In this document: positions 1 to 11,404 of the stretch, in pieces | Layout: each line of letters begins with the position of its first letter | Position numbering within the stretch: position 1 is the stretch's first letter | Origin: Mesostigma viride | Lineage: Eukaryota > Streptophyta > Mesostigmatophyceae > Mesostigmatales > Mesostigmataceae | Assembly (NCBI GenBank): GCA_009746045.1 | Contig: RPFO01000891.1 | Coordinates: 993,404 to 1,057,403 of the forward strand | Length of the DNA stretch: 64,000 nucleotides | Reading direction: 5' to 3' | The notes under the pieces: model-generated | Seen by the model: only the letters and a program-made list of their open reading frames with translations | The model's database searches: none | Told to the model about the DNA's origin: nothing | Made by a program: the position numbers and the translations under genes

Positions 1-947
1 TTGTGGGTGAGTACACCCTCCACATTGTTAGTTTTAATTATTACTATTATTCTGGACGGTCAACACCTGAAAACTCTAAATAAAACATAAAGAAATTCAA
101 ATAATTTATTCCCGAGTATGCTCTACTGTCTGTTTTCTAGCTACCAACCAACAAAAAAAAAAATGCAACTAAATATTCTTTGACAGTAAAATGTGCTTCT
201 TTAGCGGCAAAAAACAAAGAAATATGATAAATCTTTGGCTGAAAAATGTGCTTTACTGGCGGTAACGACAGTGCTGCTGGCTGGGTTACACCAAACAAAC
301 AAAAAATCATTAGCCGCGCAGTCAGTTCAACGGTTGTTCGGTAAACAAACAAAGAAACTAGAATTAATCAAATGGGCGGGCCCTGTGGTACTTCCAACCA
401 ATAAAACGTAATTATCTAACCCCGAAGGGCCTTTCGGCTGAACTGAATCAAAACTAACAATGCGGAGGGTGTACCTTTTTGGTTGTCTTGTCAATCATCA
501 CCAAGCAGGGAGAAGGGTCACTGGGGCCGGGATAAGAGTGCGGGGCTTGATGACACGGCGGGGAGAGGGAGGACCCAAATGTTGGATGAATTATTCAGAT
601 CACATGACTGCGTCGCGTGGGCAACCATGGACCCCTAATGCACATCGAGAGGAGAAGAGAGGGCGCCCAAGCTCCTCCCACTGCCTGGGGGCCAGGCCCC
701 AGAGACAAAACCTTGATGACAGGGAAGGGCGTGGTAAGGCAATAAGAGAGTACGGTTTATGGGGGTATACATACGGGCTTCTGGCGACGCAGTGGCCGCG
801 AGGGCGTGCTACAGCTGCTGGAGCTTACACGACCACCTTTTTTTTTTTTTTTCAACGCAGCCCGATTTGAGGTCCGCTTCGCAAGCACCGCGCGTGAAGG
901 GGGACCCACTCGGCAAGAAGTCCCATCCACCGTCCTTCCCTGCTCAC
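1..947. other. no recognisable gene
   Basis: The first 450 bases are AT-rich with A runs; the rest is mixed and holds a T14 run near 839. I find no exon of the neighbouring helicase gene here, although its next exon should lie to the left of the donor at 947. Short open frames on both strands match nothing I recognise. Confidence 0.4.
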
Positions 948-3875
948 CTGTAGTAGTTGCGCAGCGACGCGCGGGCCTCGGTGCAGCCCACCACCAGCAC
1001 GCGCCCCTGCAGCGCCCACAGCCGCAACATGTGACCCAGCAGCGCCTCTGCCCACACCATCCCCTGTTGAATCGCCACCTCGTTCAGCGAACGCAGCGCG
1101 CCAAGCGCCGGGCCCGAGTCCAGGGCACCCTGCAGGGCGGCCAGCCACTGGGGGACGTGGGCGTGCTGCCCCGCGGCGATGCAGCGGGAGAATTCGGGCC
1201 ACAGCCGGTCCCTCAGGACGGCCAGCGCGGCGGCCAGGGAGTCCAGCAGGCGCTGCTCGTCGGGTGAGAGGGGCGCTCGGCGCCAATTCGAGGTCGGGCC
1301 GGTTTAGTGAACTCCTGTGTCGGGGGTTGTGAAGCAGTGGCGAGGAGGGAGACGACCAAGGGGCTGACGAGCTGAGGGGGAAGGTTTCTATCTCCCACAT
1401 CCAAGAGATGAAAAGTTTTCAACTCCCGCACTCAAGGAAAGAGGTGTGAGGACTGTGGTAACGACCGGGGCTGAAGGATGGCACGTGCAGGATGGTTGTG
1501 TGCACCCAACTAGTGCGCATGCCGTATCGGGAACACACTATGCTGGCGGAGGATACGTGCTCGCCGTCGTAGCGGAGATTTTGCAGGAAGCGCTGGCGAA
1601 CCCTGTGGATACATAGCAAGTGCTACCCCATGATCTTGCTCTTTCCTGTCTTGCGTATAGTACACCAGCCGCGCTGGCGTTACAAGGCCCGTTTTGTAAT
1701 CAAACTATCCAGTGATCGGTAACCATCTCGTGAACTGATCTCGGGCCCTCATGATCCAGTGACCTTGGCGATCCTTTCGTTATCTGGCCACACACGGGTC
1801 CCCAAAGGTCTGCAAAAAGAAAACCGCTGGCGCGACAGGTCTGGATTGGAGAGCTAGATTGAACCAATGCAAACTCCAACATGCGCGGGCCCCTGCGCAC
1901 CTGCATCTGGGGCATACGATGCCAAGGGAGGCAGACGTCCGCCTGGTATGCGCGGCAACGCAGAGCTCTTCGAGCCTAGCCTCGGTGGCGACCAGGGAGG
2001 CCTCCCCCGCGGGAGAGGCGCTCAATGCCAGCAGCAACGGCCGCACGTGGAGGGGGCAGCGTGCATAGTACTCGGAGAGGATCGTCCTGTACCCAGGAGC
2101 ACGGACACCAGGAGCAACCATAAGGAGAGCATGGGCGGGGAAACTATCTAGTGGCAGCATGCAGAAGCTAATGTTGCCAGGTGTTAGCATACATTGCAGT
2201 CTCGCACAGATGGAGGAGTTGCGAGATTCTCCCGAGTCTCTGCGTCACGGATGGGGAGTTTACCGCGAAAGCATGGTGAAAACATCTTGATGGACCCCCC
2301 AGCCATAATTAACATATAGCCATTTACACCACGGTGTACGTTACTAGGCTAAGAATATTCAGAAGCTTACTGGCATGTATACACTGAGTTCCCTAATAAA
2401 GTATGGCGCCCTTATATGTAGCCATGGACCTACAATGTACCAAAGCTTACTGGCATGTATACACTGAGTTCCCTAGTAAAGCTGCCCTGATATGTAGCCA
2501 TGGACCTACAATGTACTAAAGCTGCTGTACTAGCACTACACTAACATTCGGCCATGTAACCGCGTGCGGAGGCTTGACTATGACAGCGCCACACCGACAT
2601 GCTCGTGCAGCGCCACACCGACATGCTCGTGTAGCAGCATGGTTGCATACGACTAGAGAAGCATTTCAGCATTTCAGCATACTACTATCACAGCTGCCTT
2701 TGAAAGGCAATGAGAGAAGGGGGGGGGTCCCATACCACCTTCTTGCTGTGCATCAAACAGGTATGAAAGGTACCTACTCAAAAAGGTTGTGACTCTCCCA
2801 ATGGAGGCGCGTGAAAGAATGAATAGCAGCATATTTACATGTACGGGTGCGCCCCGCTCGCGTGATGCGCCTCATCAAACACCACCACACTGACATCATG
2901 CAGGCACAGCCGCCCCTCCGCCAGAACGTTCAGCAGCAACCCCGCGGTGGCTACCAGGACCTCACGCTCCCTCATCTGCCGATCCATGGCCTCTCTCGAC
3001 AGCATCATCTCGCCACACAGCGCCGCCACCTGGAGGCCCGTCTGCTCCCGCAGGTAATCCCCCTGCAGGGTGGTTGCAGAGAGCCCCCCCGGGCGGACCA
3101 CGATGGCAGCGCCGGGCCATGCAAGGGAGTAGTCATGCAAGGTAGTCGTCATGCAAGGAAGTCGTCATGCAACGAAGCAGTTATGCAAGGAAGTCGTCAT
3201 GCAAGGAGGTCATCGTGCAAGGAAGTCATCATGCAAGAAAATCGTAGTGCAACGTGGTCTCCTCATGGTAGCACAGTAACATCTCTTTATGAACGTTTCC
3301 CTCAGACGGTTTCCTGTAACGGCTTCCCTACGGTATCTCAGTGGCCACACGGTCGTCTCACGCGAATCCTGCAGCACCTCCCCTCCTGCACCCCCTTCCT
3401 CTCTCGTGCAGTATTCGCAAAGAATATTCAATATGGTATCGTACAATAAGCACAACTGAGAGATCCAGTGGCAAGGCATGCACGAGGGAATCGCCATTCT
3501 CCAATACCCCCACCTGCTGGTACAGCAGGGGCACGCGGTGCACCACGAACACCGCCTTCTTGTGCGGGTTCAGCTGGTGCATGCGTTTGACCAGCATGGT
3601 GGCCACCAGGGTCTTGCCGGCCCCGGTGGGCAGGAATATCACCATGTTGCGCTGCAAGGCTTGCAACAAGAGCTCGATTTGGTACCCGCGGGGCTTGCAT
3701 TTTGATAAGCTGAGGACGTCCAGCGGGGGGCCGTTAGAGTCCAGGATAATCGGCGATGGCAGTGCGCGGGGGGACGTGCGCTGCTGGTCAAATCCGCCCG
3801 AGGTTCACCATAGAAATTGGAGGGGTCGCGCCGCTGAATGTGGGGGTATTTGTCCATGAGCTCGCCCCGCTTTTC
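948..3875 (-). CDS. Dicer/RIG-I-type DExH helicase, partial (four exons)
   Basis: ATP-dependent RNA helicase module of the Dicer/RIG-I/Hef family. Exons on the minus strand: a about 3875-3514, b 3062-2839, c 2086-1918, d 1252-948. Exon a carries KPRGYQIELL and the Walker A motif FLPTGAGKT, and ends HRVPLLYQQ at a CAG/GT donor. Exon b reads GDYLREQTGLQVAALCGE and motif II VVVFDEAHHASGAHPY. Exon c supplies motif III LLLALSASP, followed by LEELCVAAHTRR. Exon d (LLDSLAAALAVL to ASLRNYYR) resembles the helical insertion between the two RecA lobes; that assignment is inference. Phases agree at a-b (0), b-c (2, making HPYMTILSEYY) and c-d (0). The HHAxxxHPY spacing is typical of Dicers. Exon a has a one-base frame break near 3770 beside a C6 run. 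Helicase C, PAZ and RNase III exons are not seen; the gene continues left or is truncated. Confidence 0.8.
2362..2520. repeat. two-copy tandem duplication, about 81 bp
   Basis: The block beginning AGCTTACTGGCATGTATACA occurs near 2363 and again near 2444. Each copy runs through CCATGGACCTACAATGTAC. The second copy has a short deletion. It lies in the intron between helicase exons b and c. Confidence 0.85.
3122..3252. repeat. 16-bp minisatellite in a helicase intron
   Basis: About eight copies of a 16-bp unit close to GTCATGCAAGGAAGTC. It lies in the intron between helicase exons a and b, just upstream (in gene sense) of the acceptor at 3063. Confidence 0.85.
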
Positions 3876-4103
3876 CTTGCAGTCGATGGGTGAACTTCCG
3901 TTTAGCACGACGCTGCGAGCCAAAGGGGGAAACGGCGGACACGAGGCAATCCTGTCAACAGTTACTCCTGACAACGGCAATCCTGGCATGCAACGTTGTT
4001 GACGTGCAGGATGCCAGAGGAAGTAATGGCAGGCAGCGCACGCCGGTGCGCCCTTGCTCGGTGTTGCTCCCGGCATAGGCGTGATTGGCATGTCATACGG
4101 CAA

Positions 4104-4805
4104 AGTTGTTACACACGCTTTTAAAGCAAACGGGTGAGATGATGCGAAAGAGCTTACCCTTTTAAGTCAAAGCATATTACGGGTCTATCATCGAGCCCGA
4201 CATGACACTCGTTGCCCATGTCGCAACGACTTGACGCGCACAAGACCTTGTGTGGTGACCACAAGCGGCGCTTCTCATTTGGGTGAGGAACTAGTTTAAT
4301 TCGGCTCGCGAGCTCTGTTACAAGGTTGTTTTCTGAGTCCTTCGCCAGCTCAGGTTTTATAATAATATGAAATCCTTCGTGAGGCGCCTTCGTAAAGAAA
4401 CACAGCATGTTATGGGGAATAATTGTCCTATGGCTGCAACGACACCGTAAATATTGGTCACGGGCAGCCATGTCACTGTGCCAGTCATTAAACACTTCTT
4501 TCTGGATAACAAATATCCAGCAATTCGCTGGGTTATCCAGCCGTAGGCAACAAAATTATTAATCGAACTCTAGGTCTGCGCGCTGTCAGCTGTGAACCCG
4601 AACGATGTACACCCGAACGAGTTGACCGATTCACAGGGGAATTCTAGATCGTACACTCCTCCACATCATTCCGAAAAGCCATTTTTCCACCCTGAAAATT
4701 ATTCTAGGATAGGCTAATGATTAGTTTGGCCTCAAATTTGGCACCAAGGTGCCTAATCAGATATCTTATGGTGGCATGTGGTCAAATAATTTTTTGGGAG
4801 TCGGC
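4104..4805. other. no gene seen
   Basis: AT-richer DNA between the helicase locus and the satellite array. Only short frames without recognisable motifs are present. Confidence 0.4.
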
Positions 4806-5800
4806 AGCATGGTAACATGGTGACATTTGCTAGCATAAAAATACCGAATTTTCAGCACTTTCTGGCATGTATGCGTATATAATGACATCAAATGAACTCA
4901 GTTGGGCCTGGAACTTTGCACATGTTATAAACACATCCCATGCAGCATGCCCACAAAGTTTCAGGCTGGTTGGATCACAAAATGGTGACAGATGCTAGCA
5001 TAAATACCCCCAAAATGCAGTTTTTCAGGGTTTTCCAAGGGTTTCATCACACATATGCATATATAATGACACCAAATGAACTCAGTTGGGCGTGGAACTT
5101 TGCATATGTTCTAAACACATCCCATGCAGCATGCCCACAAAGTTTCAGGCTGGTTGGATGACAAATTGGTGACAGATGCTAGCATAAACACCACAAAAAT
5201 GCAGTTTTTCAGGGTTTTCCAAGGGTTTCATCACACATTTGCATATATAATGACATCAAATGAACTCAGTTGGACCTGGGACTTGGCACATGTTCGAAAC
5301 ACATCCCATGCAGCATGCCCACAAAGTTTCAGGCTGGTTGGATCACAAAATGGTGACAGATGCTAGCATAAATACCCCCAAAATGCAGTTTTTCAGGGTT
5401 TTCCAAGGGTTTCATCACACATATGCATATATATAATGACACCAAATGAACTCAGTTGGGCGTGGAACTTTGCATATGTTCTAAACACATCCCATGCAGC
5501 ATGCCCACGAAGTTTCAGGCTGGTTGGATGACAAATTGGTGACAGATGCTAGCATAAACACCACAAAAATGCAGTTTTTCAGGGTTTTCCAAGGGTTTCA
5601 TCACACATGTGCATATATAATGACATCAAATGAACTCGGTTGGACCTGGACCTTGGCACATGTTCGAAACACATCCCATGCAGCCTGCCCACAAAGCTTC
5701 AGGCTGGTTGGATAGCAAATTGGTGACAAATGCTAGCATAAATACCACAGAAAAAGCAGCTTTCTATTGTTCTTCCAAGGATTTCATGGCAATCATTCCA
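4806..5800. repeat. 184-bp satellite array with two-unit higher-order structure
   Basis: The anchor GACAYCAAATGAACTC recurs at 4884, 5068, 5252, 5438 and 5622, spacings of 184, 184, 186 and 184 bp. Units alternate between two subtypes. One carries CACAAAATGGTGACAG with AAATACCCCCAAAATG; the other carries GACAAATTGGTGACAG with AAACACCACAAAAATG. The real period is therefore a dimer of about 368-370 bp. A diverged partial unit precedes the array near 4806-4883 and a decayed one ends it near 5800. Short frames crossing the units are repeat artefacts. Confidence 0.93.
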
Positions 5801-5878
5801 CCTTGGTGTACAGAAGGTTCCAAACAACACATCATTACATTATGCATCATATTTACAATGCAGGAAGGCATACTTGGG

Positions 5879-5879
5879 G

Positions 5880-5950
<71 letters not shown>
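5879..5950. repeat. (CGCA)n microsatellite
   Basis: About 17 perfect tetranucleotide copies, directly joined to the polypyrimidine tract on its right. Confidence 0.95.
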
Positions 5951-5956
5951 GTCATA

Positions 5957-7791
5957 CCCTCCCTCCCTCCTCCCCCTCCCTCCTCCTCCCTCCCTCCCTC
6001 CCTCCCTCCCTCCCTCCCTCCCTCCCTCCCTCCCTCCCTCCCTCCCTCCCTCCCTCCCTCCCTCCTCCCTCCCTCCCTCCCTCCCTCTCCCTCCCTCCCT
6101 CCTCCCTCCCTCCCTCCCTCCTCCCTCCCTCCCTCCTCCTCCCTCCCTCCCTCCCTCCTCCCTCCCTCCCTCCCTCCCTCTCCCTCCCTCCCTCCCTCCC
6201 TCCTCCCTCCCTCCCTCCCTCCCTCTCCCTCCTCCTCCCTCCCTCCCTCCCTCCCTCCTCTCCTCCCTCCCTCCCTCCCTCCCTCCCTCCCTCCCTCCCT
6301 CCCTCCCTCCCTCCCTCCCTCCCTCCTCCCTCCCTCCTCCCTCCCTCCCTCCCTCCCTCCTCCCTCCTCCTCCCTCCTCCCTCCCTCCCTCCCTCCCTCC
6401 CTCCCTCCTCCCTCCCTCCCTCCCTCCCTCCCTCCCTCCCTCCCTCCCTCCCTCCCTCCCTCCCTCCCTCCCTCCCTCCCTCCCTCCCTCCCTCCCTCCT
6501 CCCTCCCTCCCTCCCTCCTCCCTCCCCCTCCCTCCCTCCCTCCTCCCTCCCTCCCTCCCTCCCTCCCTCCCTCCCTCCCTCCCTCCCTCCCTCCCTCCCT
6601 CCCTCCCTCCCTCCTCCCTCCCTCCCTCCCTCCCTCCCTCCCTCCCTCCTCCCTCCCTCCCTCCCTCCCTCCCTCCCTCCCTCCCTCCCTCCCTCCCTCT
6701 CCCTCCCCCTCCCTCCCTCCCTCCCTCCCTCCCTCCTCCTCCTCCCTCCCTCCCTCCCTCCCTCCTCCCTCCCTCCTCCCTCCCTCCCTCCCTCCTCCCT
6801 CCCTCCCTCCTCCCTCCCTCCCTCCCTCCCTCCCTCCTCCTCCCTCCCTCCCTCCCTCCTCCCTCCCTCCCTCCCTCCTCCCTCCCTCCCTCCTCCCTCC
6901 TCCTCCCTCCCTCCCTCCTCCTCCCTCCCTCCCTCCCTCCCTCCTCCCTCCCTCCCTCCCTCCCTCCCTCCCTCCCTCCCTCCCTCCCTCCCTCCCTCCC
7001 TCCCTCCTCCCTCCTCCCTCCCTCCTCCCTCCCTCCCTCCCTCCCTCCCTCCCTCCCTCCCTCCCTCCCTCCCTCCCTCCCTCCCTCCCTCCCTCCCTCC
7101 CTCCCTCCCTCCCTCCCTCCCTCCCTCCTCCTCCTCCCTCCCTCCCTCCCTCCCTCCCTCCTCCTCCTCCCTCCCTCCCTCCCTCCCTCCCTCCCTCCCT
7201 CCCTCCCTCCCTCCCTCCCTCCCTCCCTCCCTCCCTCCCTCCCTCCCTCCCTCCTCCCTCCCTCCCTCCCTCCCTCCCTCCCTCCCTCCCTCCCTCCCTC
7301 CCTCCCCCTCCCTCCCTCCCTCCCTCCCTCCCTCCCTCCCTCCCTCCCTCCCTCCCTCCTCCCTCCCTCCCTCCCTCCCTCCCTCCCTCCTCCCTCCCTC
7401 CCTCCCTCCCTCCCTCCCTCCCTCCCTCCCTCCCTCCCTCCTCCTCCCTCCCTCCCTCCTCCCTCCCTCCTCCTCCCTCCCTCCCTCCCTCCCTCCCTCC
7501 CTCCCTCCCTCCTCCCTCCCTCCCTCCCTCCTCCCTCCCTCCCTCCCTCCCTCCCTCCCTCCCTCCCTCCCTCCCTCCCTCCCTCCCTCCCTCCCTCCTC
7601 CCTCCCTCCCTCCCTCCCTCCCTCCCTCCCTCCCTCCCTCCCTCCCTCCCTCCCTCCCTCCCTCCCTCCCTCCTCCCTCCCTCCCTCCCTCCCTCCCTCC
7701 CCTCCCTCCCTCCCTCCCTCCTCCCTCCCTCCCTCCCTCCTCCCTCCCTCCCTCCCTCCTCCCTCCCCCCTCCCTCCCTCCCCCCTCCCTC
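5957..7791. repeat. 1.8-kb CCCT/CCT polypyrimidine tract
   Basis: An almost uninterrupted run of CCCT units with scattered CCT and CCCCT variants. Every base is C or T on the plus strand. The minus strand reads GGGA throughout, so it has runs of guanine suited to G-quadruplexes, and the mirror-like duplex could form a triplex. Open frames of 600-780 codons run across it in several frames on both strands because the repeat contains no stop codon. They encode only LPPS-type or GGRE-type low complexity and are not genes. Confidence 0.97.
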
Positions 7792-10330
7792 ATTCATACA
7801 CCCGTTCATTCATGCATGCAGCCGCTCATCATTAACACGCCTCCGTTGGGAAACTCACGGGGTATGAACTATGAAACGGGCGGTAAGAAAGGAAGAAGGA
7901 GCCGCCTCCCCAACATGCCGCCCGGCAAAGGCAGCGATGGGCCGTCTAGGAGGGAAACACTGCGCTTTGCCTTGTACGCCGGGGTGCGCAGGCGACATGC
8001 GGGCACTGTCGCGTGTAAATTTGCCTGCCCGCCCCAGTCCTTCTCGGAACGCCTCCCCAGAGCATGCCGTCATGGTAAGAGCTCTTTTCGCCCGTCGCCG
8101 GAAGCTTAAACCACAAGAATACGCCGGTTAATGACCAGAAAATGGGGGGTAATTGTCGACGTTATAAACCAGTAGCTGTGGTTTTTCCCGCACCCCGAGC
8201 CCACTCCGGACGGGGCCAGCAAGCCCCGCCCGCAGGATAAACACCGGGCGATGTTGCTGCGCCCAAGGGAAGTCATATAGCTGCAAGAAAAGACGTAAAA
8301 GCGATTAAAAGCACGACATGCAGTGGTGCCCCTGTCAGCGCTCCTATAATTCTCACTTTTTCGCGGAAGGGGCGTAAAAATCGGAAACGCAAAATTAAGG
8401 GAAATCCATCGCTGGGTTTCTTTGAAATGATGTTAGGAACTGGTAGAATGTGTTCATGACCGCCGAGAGCATGTTTTTCCTGTCTGTGTCTTACCTTGCA
8501 CACACACACGGGTCGGGCCGGTTGGTGTGCAAAACGCCCGCCTGCTGCCCACGTGCCCTCGCTGCAGAAAAAAAAGAAACTGTTTTTCAGGTTTTTTAAT
8601 CTACGATACTTTTCCTTATGTAATCAACGTCCGAACAAGCGAAATAACGTCCAAAATGGTTGCGTAATCAGCTCGCAATAATTTTTCGCGTCACCATAGC
8701 CGTGCACACCGAATTTCAGTCAACATTGCACGCGCGCACCGAATTTTGTCAACTTTCGCGCGGGAATAACCGGGGTGGTACCGGCGCTGCGCCGGACTGA
8801 TGTGTCGCCCGAGGACACATTGTCGACACGTGGCTACGACGCAATATTTAATTCCACGTGGGGGCGTGACCGTTGTTGCTGCACAAAAGTTGCAAGCGCA
8901 GATCCAGCTGATTCGAGCAGGCCACGGTCCACGGACATGACTTGTACGCCATGGATGATGGAGCTCAGCGGCATCACACCTAATTAAGGCCCATCAGCAC
9001 TCTCGTTTAAGCAGGATCGACGTCCTACCTGGCATCTGCACTCGTCGGCGAAGTCGGTTACATGCGGGGGAACTGAAGATGCGATTGGCCGGGCAGCGAC
9101 GCGCATGCATAACAGTAATACCTGAAATTGTGCCATAACACTTGCATGAATCGATCATTGTGGAGACCGCGGTGAGACGTTGACAGCTTTTGATAAACAT
9201 GACGCCTGCGAAGTCATGCTCCGCTAGTTGTCCTGCATATTGAACCGATAATAAGTGATACCACGGTCATCTAGCTGTGAGTGTCGTTAAATAATTGTCG
9301 CCCCCCTGCCGAGATCTGCATGTCTGGTTACCGCTGTGATTCTGCCCACTGAACTTCCGTTATACTGGGACGTCGGTCGAAACCTGCCTCACGCGCGGCC
9401 GGGGACGTTTTGCAGGTAAAAGATTACACACGTCAACAATCTACGTCGATGCCCTTCCATACATTCTGTCGCTTTGACAAAGCAGGTAATTGTGTATCGA
9501 TCCATGCGTCGCGTCCACCACACCATTTTAACTTGAGGTTGCCATGACGTGGTAGTTGATCATTCATTCATCACGCCGTCCCATAAATTGAGAGCCACGG
9601 AGCACAATCATCATACTACAAAAGTAATAATGAGCTTAAGTCCATCTCTGATGATCGCTACACAGCAGACTGGGGCAGAGGTCCACCCCAGCTTCCCGCA
9701 TTGATTGCCTGAATGAAAGGGTCCAAGCCACAGATCTGCAAATACGCAATTGTGAGCTTTACTCACAGGGGTCTCAGGCATCTACTGTGGGTGCAATAAG
9801 ACCCTACACACCGGACACTTATAGCCACAGATCTGACAGATATGCAGTTACCGACCTTGGGGGCACGCATCGGGCCCGACTGAATACATATCGACAAGAT
9901 CAGTGACAACTGTTTGCACTACTTGATATGTCAAGTCACCATGCTTGCATGCAAACAGTTTGCTCTCGGGGGGGAGCATAGTACTCTGTGGGCCCAGGCC
10001 GTCGAGGACAATGACCCGGCTCCATGCTGTGGGGAAGAAGCGTACTTGCACCTATGGGAAGAATGCCAGGAGCGACCGCTAGGGTCTGGCTTCATCTAGA
10101 GAGAATAGCTAGACCGGTGGGATCGTGTGCCCCCATCCGGCCATCCATCCATCCATCGGGGTAAATGCCCCGTGACCCCCCAACTGAACGGGAGCACGAC
10201 TTTCATTCAGTCATTTATTAATAGTACTCTGTGGCATGGCTAGACATTGCGCATGGTACGCAAGTACTAATTTGCTTACTTTGGGGAAAGCACGCATGCG
10301 CATGTGCATGTACTACTCGTGCGCTAGCTG
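7792..10330. other. gene-poor interval
   Basis: About 2.5 kb between the CCCT tract and a LINE fragment. It has short unrelated frames on both strands and no recognisable protein, RNA gene or splice-consistent exon. The motif CTGTGGGTGCAATAAGACC near 9785 recurs near 44515 and, inverted, in the arms near 41490 and 43600, so part of this DNA belongs to a dispersed repeat family. Confidence 0.4.
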
Positions 10331-10840
10331 ATGGAACATGTGTCAAATGAGGATATTATTACAGCTGCATGGGTGCACATTTGTAGGACACCTTGCCCGC
10401 ACCAGCCAGGTCGACACCGCCACCCTTGGTCTGGCCGGCCCCCAGCGGCTTGGACAGCCAGGGCGGCACATTCTGACCTGGCCTGGCCCCAAGGACATTC
10501 CCAAAAGGGTAGGGAAACCTGTCACCAACTACGTTCAGATGTTGCTGGACGACCTAGTGGTCCCAGCCAAGTTTGAGCACCGCATGGATCCACTCTCTCT
10601 CCCGTCTTTGGACTGCCATGCAGGACAAGACGCGGTGGAAGAAGATTGTCAAGGCGCACACGCCCGACCCTGTGGGCAAGCCACCTCCCCCCAAGCGGAG
10701 GAGGCGTTTTGATGAGTAGTGTAGTTAGGATTTCCTAGATAGAGTTAGGATAGTTCGATCACGCGGCTTCCTCCACCCCATCCATCATGAAATATGTGCT
10801 ACATGACCTCCCCACGGAGGCATGTTATAATTTAATTTTT
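10331..10840 (+). mobile_element. LINE fragment: RT C-terminus, 3' UTR and tail
   Basis: A 5'-truncated non-LTR retrotransposon. Its left part is homologous to the segments at about 40085-40310 and 46806-47060 (minus), encoding GHLARTSQVDT and LAGPQRLGQPGRHIL in shifting frames. It then reads through a basic tail rich in K, R and P to a stop near 10713. The 3' UTR (GTTCGATCACGCGGCTTCCT) is shared with the tails at 42.5 and 44.8 kb and ends in CATGTTATAATTTAATTT. The frame is broken, so this copy is dead. Confidence 0.8.
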
Positions 10841-11404
10841 AATGGGTGCACACTGCACGTGCGCGAAGTCAAGCTCTCTTTACGAACACTTGCTAAGCAA
10901 CGTAAGAGCTAGGATCACTGACCATTTTTTGCAAATCATTTATGTAAACAAACGATGCCAACTCCTGCTGAATGGCAGGCCCGTCATCCTGCACGCTTCC
11001 AGACCCGGAATCAAAACGAATCTGGTACGAGCAGCTTTTGATTCAGCTATTCCGATAATATCATGCGATAGCCACCGGTCAAGCTACCCGTTCAACAGCC
11101 CATGAAGCAGCCCGGGTCGGCCATCTCCTTGGTAGAAGCAAACAGTTTGAAGGTTGCCTCAATTAAGTACAGAGCCGCGACCAACAGCTGATGACCATGA
11201 GGTCCCCATGCCATGTTATAGTGAGGTCCCCATGACAGGAGGTTGTGTCAAGGTTCCCATGGTGGGATCGATCATGCAATCGGCCACCATCGATGATACA
11301 ATGCAAGGCCGTGATGTTCCTCCGCTAGATCCCTGGGGCCCCACCACCGCATAACTTCCCACAATCAAGCGCTCCCTGACTATGCGAAGCCTGTTACCGA
11401 ATGC

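Noticed and set aside
5630..8109. Open frames of 600-780 codons encoding LPPS or GGRE repeats
   Set aside because: They exist in several frames on both strands because the CCCT repeat lacks stop codons; no non-repetitive domain is included.
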